This document shows, one piece after another, positions 1 to 5,157 of a stretch of 5,157 bases of DNA; position 1 is the first letter of the stretch; each line of letters begins with the position of its first letter. Origin of the DNA: Candidatus Zhuqueibacterota bacterium (lineage in GTDB: Bacteria > Zhuqueibacterota > Zhuqueibacteria > Thermofontimicrobiales > Thiofontviventaceae); NCBI GenBank assembly GCA_014729735.1, contig WJJN01000506.1, positions 1 to 5,157 of the forward strand, in the 5' to 3' direction. The position numbers were made by a program, and so were the translations under genes. Below the pieces are notes generated by a model. The model ran no database searches. It had not been told where the DNA came from and worked only from the letters and a program-made list of their open reading frames with translations.

Positions 1-445
1 CCCAAAGTTTTACTTCGATTTCTCGCCGGACAGGATTCGATTTCCAGAAGGTATCCTGACTTATGTAATTTACATTAAGATTAATAATCTTAAAATCTAC
101 TTGTATCGAATTCTGATTTTTATTTTTTCCCACATCAGGAAGAGTGGAAATTGAGTCACATTGCATTTCCTGAAGCAATCTAATGTACCAATTTTCAATG
201 AACCATCCATTTGAATCTTCGGAATCGCTGGTTTTTAAGTAAACATTTGTGTTGTTGCATGAAATTCCGCTGCTGTCTATTGTACTCAGGACGACTTGTT
301 CCGCCAGTCGGTTGAATATTTGGTAATTATCCATTTTCTCATGAGGTTGTTTTCCCAGCCTCGTTCCGCAGTCGCCCAAAGACAGCACAATGAATGGTAA
401 TATGTATTTCATGAAAAATGGATTCATCTTATGTGAAAACAACAT
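1..445 (-). CDS. Exported protein of unknown function, possible lipoprotein (3' end cut by window edge)
   Basis: This open frame runs leftward from 445 to the window edge without a stop (148 codons visible), so the C-terminus is missing. The start at 445 is chosen because an AAAGAG sequence (454-459) lies 8 bases upstream; ATGs at 427 and 412 in the same frame are alternatives. The N-terminus looks like a signal peptide: basic residues (H5, K6, K13), a hydrophobic run YILPFIVLSLG (14-24), then a cysteine at 26. The residues before it, LGDC, are a poor lipobox because Asp at -1 is not usual, so both lipoprotein and ordinary secreted protein remain possible. The remainder is polar, rich in Asn, Ser and Asp, with two more cysteines (63, 96) and several tryptophans. 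I do not recognise a family. It follows the barrel-protein gene after 31 bases on the same strand and is probably in the lnt operon. That the frame is real is fairly likely; its function is unknown. Confidence 0.65.
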   Translation of the reverse strand, partial: MLFSHKMNPFFMKYILPFIVLSLGDCGTRLGKQPHEKMDNYQIFNRLAEQVVLSTIDSSGISCNNTNVYLKTSDSEDSNGWFIENWYIRLLQEMQCDSISTLPDVGKNKNQNSIQVDFKIINLNVNYISQDTFWKSNPVRREIEVKLW

Positions 446-453
446 TTCATATA

Positions 454-459
454 CTCTTT
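454..459 (-). promoter_or_regulatory. Weak ribosome binding site for the exported-protein gene
   Basis: Minus-strand AAAGAG lies 8 bases before the ATG at 445. No comparable sequence precedes the in-frame ATGs at 427 or 412, which is why the longest start was preferred. The match to the Shine-Dalgarno consensus is partial, so it favours this start without proving it. Confidence 0.35.
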
Positions 460-476
460 TGCTTGTTTGAAGTTCC

Positions 477-1508
477 CTATAAATGAAACAGCAGCGAAAA
501 GAAATGCCAGCGATTAAAGCCCTTTTCTTCTTCCTGATAAACAAAGGAGTATTGGAGCGAGTAATTATGATGTCCAAACTCATTTTGTCTTTTATGTATA
601 AGTCTGGAATCGAAAAGTCCGATTCCACAGGAGTATGAATTGTTTTTGGTATAATTTTCCTGAAAATATCCACCTTGCAGCGATATGATTCCAAAAAAGG
701 ATTGCTCGAATCCCACGTGCAATTCCCGAACATTGTTTTTGTTTTCTTCCGTTAGATTACGAACATCCACCGAAAGGGTAGTTCCCGGAAACGGTCGATA
801 GGAAATCCCGATATTCATCGTTTCATCGAACATGCGCTCAAGGTTCGTTCGGTAGTTGGGCAGTTCTTTGGGAAAATCAATGTAAGAAAGTCCGACATTG
901 ATGTGCGGATTCGGTTTCATCAAGATTCCGTAGCTGAAACCATATTTGCTGATCCGGGTGCTGCCGGTTTTGTCATAATATACCGTACCGCTAAGTCCCA
1001 TGGATACTTTCGGTGCCAGTTGAATGTTGGAAAATATCGTATGCGAACAATTATTCCAAAGATCGTTAAAGCTGAAAAATGAGGAACGCTCGTTTTGCCG
1101 GATATTGTTCAGTGATTCTTCCCCCAAAATAATGCCGGCATTAAAAAACTTTGCCGTAAAAATAACTGATTTGAAGAGCAGCGCCGAAGCATTTAGCACA
1201 TTGGTGTTTTCGATCTTTTCCGTAAAATTTTCAGAGTAATGTCGAGAAGCGATTAGCAATGACATTGGATTAATAAATATTGTTAATCGATGCTGCTTCT
1301 CATTTTCATAGAGATTAAATGAGCCGGGATTGTAAAGGACGGCTTCAAGGTCGTCTTCGACAGATGTAAACGCGCCGCCCATTGCCAATGGGCGTTGTTT
1401 TACATTACTGAGAGTTCCAAAATAATGCGTTTGGGCAGTGATTGACTGAATATTCAAGCAGAACAGAATGAACATCAGAGGAAAAAAAAAGACAGGGTGT
1501 TTATTCAT
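477..1508 (-). CDS. PorV/PorQ-like outer-membrane beta-barrel protein
   Basis: A 343-residue protein of the PorV/PorQ (UPF0164/FadL-like) type, predicted to form a barrel in the outer membrane. Seen in the sequence: a signal peptide with a strongly hydrophobic core (residues 8-22) and likely cleavage at ITA|Q near residue 25. Next comes the family-typical N-terminal region, PLAMGGAFTSVEDD and VLYNPG (40-62), which in relatives forms the plug-like segment. Then follow alternating amphipathic strands, including NIGISYRPFPGTTLSVDVR (232-250) and an ELHVGFEQ segment (262-269). The C-terminus ends in aromatic and hydrophobic residues (WHFFSLLFHL), as expected of a barrel's last strand. In Bacteroidetes PorV and PorQ belong to type IX secretion, but many FCB paralogues have no known role and no other secretion component is visible, so a T9SS function is not claimed. 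Its ATG immediately follows the lnt stop codon, indicating translational coupling. The barrel call is firm; the substrate or partner is unknown. Confidence 0.82.
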   Translation of the reverse strand: MNKHPVFFFPLMFILFCLNIQSITAQTHYFGTLSNVKQRPLAMGGAFTSVEDDLEAVLYNPGSFNLYENEKQHRLTIFINPMSLLIASRHYSENFTEKIENTNVLNASALLFKSVIFTAKFFNAGIILGEESLNNIRQNERSSFFSFNDLWNNCSHTIFSNIQLAPKVSMGLSGTVYYDKTGSTRISKYGFSYGILMKPNPHINVGLSYIDFPKELPNYRTNLERMFDETMNIGISYRPFPGTTLSVDVRNLTEENKNNVRELHVGFEQSFFGIISLQGGYFQENYTKNNSYSCGIGLFDSRLIHKRQNEFGHHNYSLQYSFVYQEEEKGFNRWHFFSLLFHL

Positions 1509-3047
1509 CTAAATCACCCCCTGATTTTGCCTGAATAGCGCAATTGAAAGCGGAATCAGATTCAGAATGGAAATGGCAATCGAAAAAACATTGCCGTGTC
1601 TGGAGAAAAAAGTCTGCTGATTTCTCAGTTGGACATCACCGACCACGTAAAGAGCTTTAAAAAGTGGTGTCTGTTGTGATACTCTGCCGAACGCATCAAT
1701 AAACATAGAAACGCCGGTGTTCGCGCACCTGGCAATATCGATACGGTTTTCGATTGCCCGGAAAACAGCCACCTGTGCGTGGTGATACGGCGCAGAGCTG
1801 CGCCTGAACCAGCCATCGTTGGTGATGATCACAAGCAGTTGTGCGGCATCGTGAATGACGAAGCGCCGCACCAATTCCGGAAACAGAGATTCAAAACAGA
1901 TGATGAGCGGGACTCGAATTTCCTGCTGTCGTCCGCTGATTTCATCTTCGATAGGCATATGAAATGTTTTGAGGGCTTCTCCGGGAGAGAAATTGCCTTC
2001 ACCCATTTCGAGACTTTCGAGAAAATCCTTGAACTTCGGAAAAACTTCGGTGAATGGCACTCTCTCGCCAAAAGGAACAAGATGGAGTTTGGCATAGCTT
2101 TCCATCAGATGTTTTCCCGGTTCGAGCAAAAATGCTGAATTGAAAGTTCTGTATTCACTGTCTGAATAATATTTATAGTCATGGGCACCGGTCACTAGCG
2201 GTGTATCGATGGAATCAACCAGATTTCTGACATTGGATAAGTAGTCCCGATCATATCGAAGATAGGTCGGCACCGCGGTTTCGGGCCAAATGATAAGCTG
2301 AGGATCGTGGTTGACTGCTGCCTGGGTGAGGCTGTCGTAAATGGCGAATTGTTCATCCCAAAATTCTGAGTCGTTTTTTAGAAAAGGATCGATATTTCCC
2401 TGGATGAGCGCTACACGCACTTTTTCGCGCGCGTCCTCCTCCGCATCTGGTTGGACCAAATTGCCATATATCCAGGGTATAATGAATAATGCGATCAGGA
2501 ACATGTAAAGAGTAACTGCTCGTTTCAATTTATTGTGATTATAAAAAATAGCCATGATAACGACGTTAATGCATACAATCCAGAAGGACACGCCGTAAAC
2601 ACTCGTGAAACTGGCATACTGAATAAGAGAAAGATAGTAAGTTTGAGTATAAGCCAGAGAAGTCCAGGGAAATCCCAAAACGCCGAGCGAGCGGATGTAT
2701 TCGATTGCAGTCCATAGGAATGGAATGCAGAAGAATAAATAATTTAAACCGAGTCGTTGTCGCAGAAACGTGTAAAAAATTGCAAATATAACAAAATAGA
2801 CAGGCAAATAGAGAATCGCTGCAATTGTACCGGGGAGAGTTACCCAGTTAATCCAGTATAAGGTACCCATATTAAAAAAGAGTCCGGTAAGATAACCCCA
2901 TTTCATTGCGCCTTTATAATTTTCATTATTCAGGAGAATGAAGAGTGGAATCAAACCGAAATAAGCCAGAAATCCCAGTTTAAACGGCGGGAAAGATAGT
3001 GATAGAATAACTCCACTGAATAATGCCAGCGATAACTTTTTATACAT
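1509..3047 (-). CDS. lnt: Apolipoprotein N-acyltransferase
   Basis: Lnt performs the last step of lipoprotein maturation in the inner membrane, moving an acyl chain from a phospholipid to the alpha-amino group of the N-terminal diacylglyceryl-cysteine. The 512 residues match the family's usual length. The first ~200 form several membrane helices (roughly 5-40, 50-68, 72-95, 102-120, 148-170, 178-196), a periplasmic nitrilase-fold (CN_hydrolase) domain spans about 210-475, and a last helix lies near 487-505. The expected catalytic triad is visible: E256 in IIWPETAVP, K320 in SYAKLHLVPFGE and C384 in IICFESLFPE. The accessory acidic residues E328 and E386 are also present. The NDGWF segment (410-414) is followed by Arg-Arg where many homologues have Gly. 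The N-terminus MYKKLSLALF is a natural inner-membrane start; the upstream AAGGAAG is rather distant (13 bases). The gene heads an envelope group with the barrel and exported-protein genes. Confidence 0.97.
   Translation of the reverse strand: MYKKLSLALFSGVILSLSFPPFKLGFLAYFGLIPLFILLNNENYKGAMKWGYLTGLFFNMGTLYWINWVTLPGTIAAILYLPVYFVIFAIFYTFLRQRLGLNYLFFCIPFLWTAIEYIRSLGVLGFPWTSLAYTQTYYLSLIQYASFTSVYGVSFWIVCINVVIMAIFYNHNKLKRAVTLYMFLIALFIIPWIYGNLVQPDAEEDAREKVRVALIQGNIDPFLKNDSEFWDEQFAIYDSLTQAAVNHDPQLIIWPETAVPTYLRYDRDYLSNVRNLVDSIDTPLVTGAHDYKYYSDSEYRTFNSAFLLEPGKHLMESYAKLHLVPFGERVPFTEVFPKFKDFLESLEMGEGNFSPGEALKTFHMPIEDEISGRQQEIRVPLIICFESLFPELVRRFVIHDAAQLLVIITNDGWFRRSSAPYHHAQVAVFRAIENRIDIARCANTGVSMFIDAFGRVSQQTPLFKALYVVGDVQLRNQQTFFSRHGNVFSIAISILNLIPLSIALFRQNQGVI
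1513..1521 (-). promoter_or_regulatory. Strong Shine-Dalgarno for the barrel-protein gene, inside the end of lnt
   Basis: Minus-strand GGGGGTGAT differs at one position from the ideal GGAGGTGAT. Its G-run ends 8 bases before the ATG at 1508. It is encoded by the final Gly-Val-Ile codons of lnt and is followed directly by the lnt stop TAG and then the ATG. This supports the chosen start of the barrel protein and suggests that ribosomes finishing lnt re-initiate there. Confidence 0.75.
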
Positions 3048-3060
3048 GATCTATATATTG

Positions 3061-3067
3061 CTTCCTT
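3061..3067 (-). promoter_or_regulatory. lnt: Probable, distant ribosome binding site of lnt
   Basis: Minus-strand AAGGAAG is the only purine-rich Shine-Dalgarno-like sequence near the lnt ATG. It lies 13 bases upstream, longer than the usual 5-9, with an AT-rich spacer (CAATATATAGATC). Initiation at lnt may therefore be weak, in contrast to the strong site of the next gene. Confidence 0.4.
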
Positions 3068-3082
3068 GTCACGATAGAAATT

Positions 3083-3120
3083 AAAAAATAATCAGATATT
3101 TTACTGCACATATCTGATTA
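3083..3120 (-). terminator. Terminator-like hairpin with T-run, 41 bases upstream of lnt
   Basis: The arms TAATCAGATAT and ATATCTGATTA (3089-3099 and 3110-3120) form a perfect 11-bp inverted repeat around a 10-base loop. On the minus strand the second arm is followed at once by TTTTTT (3083-3088), the layout of an intrinsic terminator. There is no T-run after the hairpin on the plus strand, so any termination acts on transcripts moving toward lnt. The stem has only two G-C pairs, so it would be a weak terminator; an operator for a dimeric repressor is the alternative. It could end transcription coming from rel-HU, or close a short RNA made in the gap. Confidence 0.45.
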
Positions 3121-3450
3121 GGAAATAAATAAAAGGGCTGAAAATTAATGGACGCTTGAACCGTGAGATGGGTAGACTCTGTGTAAAGAGCTCGAACAAC
3201 TGCCATTGTATTGATACGCTCAATTATCCGTTATTTCCGCATCGTATTCGTCAAAGCTGTAATTAATCTATCATATCTGGATTTGCGTTTAATATACCAT
3301 TAAAATCAGGTAATACCACCAACCATTTTCCTAGATATATCGTAGCTGCATTTCGAGTGGTTACGCTGTGGGCAGTACTTCTCAACGGATCACTCTTATT
3401 AATTGTAATTCGTCGATGCCCTTAATCCAGCCCTGTGTTTTATGATCAAA

Positions 3451-3762
3451 TTATGATTCCAAAGGCTGCTTTAGAACTTCTTTTAATAATTTACCTGCTT
3501 TGAAATGGGTTTTTCTCCGAGCCGGCACATAAATTATTTCACCGGTCTTGGGATTACGGGCTTTTGGTTTAGGTTTGGTTGTTTTTACTTCAAATACGCC
3601 GAAATCCCGAATTTCGATGCGCACTTCAGGATCGGCTTCCGCCATAAATTCCCGCAGAGTTGTAAAGACGCCGTCTACGATCTTCTCGGTAACATAAATT
3701 TTTTCACCTACCAATTTAGCAGTTCTTTTCGAGACATCTTTCTTGGTTATGGTTCGTTTCAT
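3451..3762 (-). CDS. HU/IHF-family DNA-binding protein
   Basis: A 103-residue histone-like protein that binds and bends DNA as a dimer in the nucleoid. The N-terminal helical part (about 1-43, with TKKDVSKRTAKL) is followed by the conserved turn IRDFGVFEV (51-59). Next come the basic DNA-binding beta-arm, with the RNPKTG tip (69-74) whose Pro71 is the residue that intercalates between base pairs, and the C-terminal THFKAGKLLKEVL helix (85-97). It is slightly longer than the ~90-residue HU standard, and the VPARRKTHFKAG stretch is as close to IHF-like proteins as to HU, so no symbol is given. The arm is unusual: KPKPK (63-67) puts two prolines where HU normally has Arg/Ala, and Ala replaces the Gly before RNP. 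An AAAGGAG site 8 bases before the ATG supports the start. It lies 32 bases after rel on the same strand, so co-transcription is likely. Confidence 0.93.
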   Translation of the reverse strand: MKRTITKKDVSKRTAKLVGEKIYVTEKIVDGVFTTLREFMAEADPEVRIEIRDFGVFEVKTTKPKPKARNPKTGEIIYVPARRKTHFKAGKLLKEVLKQPLES

Positions 3763-3770
3763 AACTTCTG

Positions 3771-3777
3771 CTCCTTT
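3771..3777 (-). promoter_or_regulatory. Ribosome binding site of the HU/IHF gene
   Basis: Minus-strand AAAGGAG with an 8-base spacer to the ATG at 3762 is a good Shine-Dalgarno match. It falls in the 32-base gap after the rel stop codon, giving the HU/IHF gene its own strong initiation within the presumed shared transcript. Confidence 0.7.
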
Positions 3778-3794
3778 GTTTATTGATGTTTGGT

Positions 3795-5157
3795 TCAGTT
3801 ATTTTCAGTCAAATTTAATGTGCTATAATTACCGTCTATCCGTTGAACGCTGATTACTCCTTTTATCTTGCGTACGCGATTCATAATGCGGTTCAAATGA
3901 TTCAGATTTAATACTTCAATGACCATGACGTTGCTGACTAATGTGTCCTGGCTCTTCATGTTCATGCTGACAATATTCGTATTCATCGATGCCAGCGAAT
4001 CTGTAATATCACGTAAAAATACGCGGTTATTTTCGGCAATCATATTGATTTTCGCGACAAATTTCTTACTGTCGTTCACTGCCCACTGCACGTCTATATT
4101 TCTGTCTTCGTCTTCCAGCAGCTTCGGGACATTTTTACAATCTGTCCTGTGAATTACAACTCCTCGACCTTTTGTGATAAATCCAACGATCCGGTCTCCT
4201 GGTAAGGGCTGGCAGCATTTACCAAAATTAATCAGTAGATTATCCAGTCCCTGTACCTTAACTGTGTTATCGATGCCCCAGGCTAATTTGATAAACCGTT
4301 TCAGAAAAGAATCATGTTTATCCGATTGTAGTTTTTCCGGCGCAATTTTATTGACTATCTTTGTTGGCGTTAAATCGCCCCTGCCGATTGCTGCGTAAAA
4401 CTTGGCGACATCCTGATAGTTGTGATCTTTTGCGAGCTGGATCACTTCATCGTTTTTTAATGAAATATGAAATTTCGCGAGCGTTTTATTCAGTAAATCT
4501 TCACCCAAGCGACAACTTTGCTCGAATTGGGTTTCCTTGATCCAGCGCCTGATTTTGCTTTTTGCCTTACTTGTCTTGACATACTTTAACCAATCCTGAT
4601 TCGGATGTTGATTGTTCGATGTGATGATTTCCACCATATCACCATTTTTCAGACGGTGATTCAACGGAACCAGTTTACCATTCACTTTCGCACCGATGCA
4701 ATGAAAACCGACGTCTGTGTGCACGTGAAATGCAAAATCAACTGGTGTTGAATCCCGCTCTAATTGCCAAAGATCATGATCCGGAGAAAATACATATATT
4801 TCGTTTTGGAAAAGATCATCGACTTTCAGACTTTGAATAAACTTTTCCGGATCCTTTGCATCATCGAAAATTTTCTGTCGCAACTGAATTAGCTTTTCTT
4901 CGACTTCATCCAAGCGCCTTCGTCCTTCTTTATACAGCCAGTGTGCAGCGATACCGGTCTCTGCTTCCTCGTGCATCTTATCTGTTCTAATCTGAACTTC
5001 GATCACCTTTTTAGTAGCCCGTCCATTGGTCGAATTGGGTGCATATATTACCTTTGCATGGATCGACTGATAACCGTTATCGCGCGGGTTTTGTATATAA
5101 TCCGAATAGAGTTCGTGCACCGGCTCGAATTCATTCTGAACCACTGATAATGCAGCA
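3795..5157 (-). CDS. relA/spoT: RelA/SpoT-family (p)ppGpp synthetase/hydrolase, C-terminal ~453 residues (5' end outside window)
   Basis: A long RSH enzyme of the stringent response, making and possibly degrading (p)ppGpp. The frame continues to the window edge (Ala-Ala-Leu-Ser before the GTG at 5144), and homology starts in mid-domain, so that GTG is an internal Val codon. About 290 residues, the HD hydrolase domain and first half of the synthetase domain, should lie outside. Visible in order, numbered from the Val at 5144: the end of the synthetase domain with NGYQSIHA (23-30), EVQIRT (49-54) and GIAAHWLYKEG (64-74); the TGS domain (about 111-176, with STPVDFAFHVHTDVG); a helical region (about 180-290); the conserved-cysteine/zinc-finger domain with C310, C311, H332 and C336; and a C-terminal ACT domain (about 361-436). 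Whether it is bifunctional cannot be judged without the HD domain. Two oddities lie in the synthetase part: the usual RXKD (or EXDD) motif reads LYSD, and a longer loop precedes EVQIRT. It is probably the upstream gene of a two-gene unit with HU/IHF. Confidence 0.95.
   Translation of the reverse strand, partial: AALSVVQNEFEPVHELYSDYIQNPRDNGYQSIHAKVIYAPNSTNGRATKKVIEVQIRTDKMHEEAETGIAAHWLYKEGRRRLDEVEEKLIQLRQKIFDDAKDPEKFIQSLKVDDLFQNEIYVFSPDHDLWQLERDSTPVDFAFHVHTDVGFHCIGAKVNGKLVPLNHRLKNGDMVEIITSNNQHPNQDWLKYVKTSKAKSKIRRWIKETQFEQSCRLGEDLLNKTLAKFHISLKNDEVIQLAKDHNYQDVAKFYAAIGRGDLTPTKIVNKIAPEKLQSDKHDSFLKRFIKLAWGIDNTVKVQGLDNLLINFGKCCQPLPGDRIVGFITKGRGVVIHRTDCKNVPKLLEDEDRNIDVQWAVNDSKKFVAKINMIAENNRVFLRDITDSLASMNTNIVSMNMKSQDTLVSNVMVIEVLNLNHLNRIMNRVRKIKGVISVQRIDGNYSTLNLTENN

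Larger units (their letters stand above)
3048..3450. other. 403-base gap between the HU/IHF gene and lnt, no recognisable gene
   Basis: Apart from the hairpin and the lnt ribosome binding site, nothing definite is seen. One minus-strand sequence, TGGTATATT (3291-3299), resembles an extended -10 promoter element, but no good -35 lies at the right distance. There is no GC-rich hairpin just after the HU/IHF stop. Short minus-strand ATG frames end within a few codons, except one of 41 codons (3081-3206) that lacks a ribosome binding site and ends inside the hairpin region. On the plus strand one frame is open from 3129 to 3422 except for a single TAA at 3264. No tRNA fold, tandem repeat or insertion-sequence end was found. 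The gap probably holds the promoter of the lnt unit and possibly a decayed gene or small RNA. Confidence 0.6.

Noticed and set aside
1779..2138. Plus-strand open frame of 119 codons opposite lnt
   Set aside because: It lies wholly antisense to the well-conserved catalytic domain of lnt, has no recognisable domain and is explained as a shadow of that gene. The same holds for the smaller frames at 1625-1816, 1829-2095 and 2535-2717.
3150..3162. tRNA T-arm-like sequence GGTTCAAGCGTCC on the minus strand
   Set aside because: No matching acceptor stem, D-arm or 5-bp anticodon stem with a 7-base loop could be placed around it; the nearby CTCT/AGAG pairing encloses a 6-base loop.
3081..3206. Minus-strand 41-codon frame beginning with ATG in the gap before lnt
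   Set aside because: No ribosome binding site, no signal or domain features, and its last codons coincide with the hairpin and T-run, so chance is the better explanation.
3385..3450. In-frame extension of 22 codons after the HU/IHF stop codon, suggesting readthrough or a truncated C-terminus
   Set aside because: The HU/IHF fold is complete before the TAA, the extension resembles no known HU tail, and an open run of this length after a stop is unremarkable.
3505..3786. Plus-strand open frame of 93 codons opposite the HU/IHF gene
   Set aside because: It mirrors nearly the whole HU/IHF gene, whose family motifs and ribosome binding site are clear; the antisense translation shows no family features.
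5142..5144. GTG at 5144 as the start codon of the Rel protein
   Set aside because: The frame stays open to the window edge and the protein would begin in the middle of the synthetase domain, so the GTG is an internal valine codon and the gene is simply cut by the window.
1..5157. Search for CRISPR repeats, insertion sequences, attachment sites, rRNA or an origin
   Set aside because: No evenly spaced direct repeats, transposase motifs, terminal inverted repeats, rRNA-like stretches or clustered DnaA-box-like sequences were found by eye on either strand.

Overview
All five protein genes that can be supported lie on the minus strand, so the window reads right to left: the 3' part of a long RelA/SpoT-family (p)ppGpp synthetase/hydrolase gene, a small HU/IHF-type nucleoid protein gene, a 403-base gap without a recognisable gene, the apolipoprotein N-acyltransferase gene lnt, a PorV/PorQ-like outer-membrane beta-barrel gene, and the 5' part of an unrecognised exported-protein gene that runs off the left edge.

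Organism. This is a Gram-negative (diderm) bacterium, because it has Lnt and an outer-membrane barrel protein with a signal peptide. The PorV/PorQ-type barrel, with an N-terminal MGGAF...YNPG region and a predicted cleavage at A|Q, points to the FCB superphylum (Bacteroidetes/Ignavibacteria/Marinimicrobia/Calditrichaeota-like lineages) or a related candidate phylum. This placement is inferred from protein style only; there is no rRNA gene or other decisive marker in the window.

Layout. Rel and the HU/IHF gene are 32 bases apart and probably co-transcribed. The gap 3048-3450 holds one clear structure, a perfect 11-bp inverted repeat followed on the minus strand by six T, just upstream of lnt. 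It separates a rel-HU unit from an lnt-barrel-exported protein unit. In the second unit the lnt stop codon directly abuts the barrel-protein start, with a strong Shine-Dalgarno sequence inside the last lnt codons, and the exported protein begins about 31 bases after the barrel gene ends.

How they fit together. The left unit is an envelope group: Lnt completes lipoprotein maturation in the inner membrane, the barrel protein sits in the outer membrane, and the third protein is exported and may be a lipoprotein. The right unit concerns growth control and chromosome organisation. No mobile element, CRISPR array, tRNA or rRNA was found, and I see no clear previously undescribed system. The items most worth checking are an atypical charged motif and an insertion in the Rel synthetase domain, the hairpin and unexplained gap before lnt, and the unknown exported protein at the left edge.
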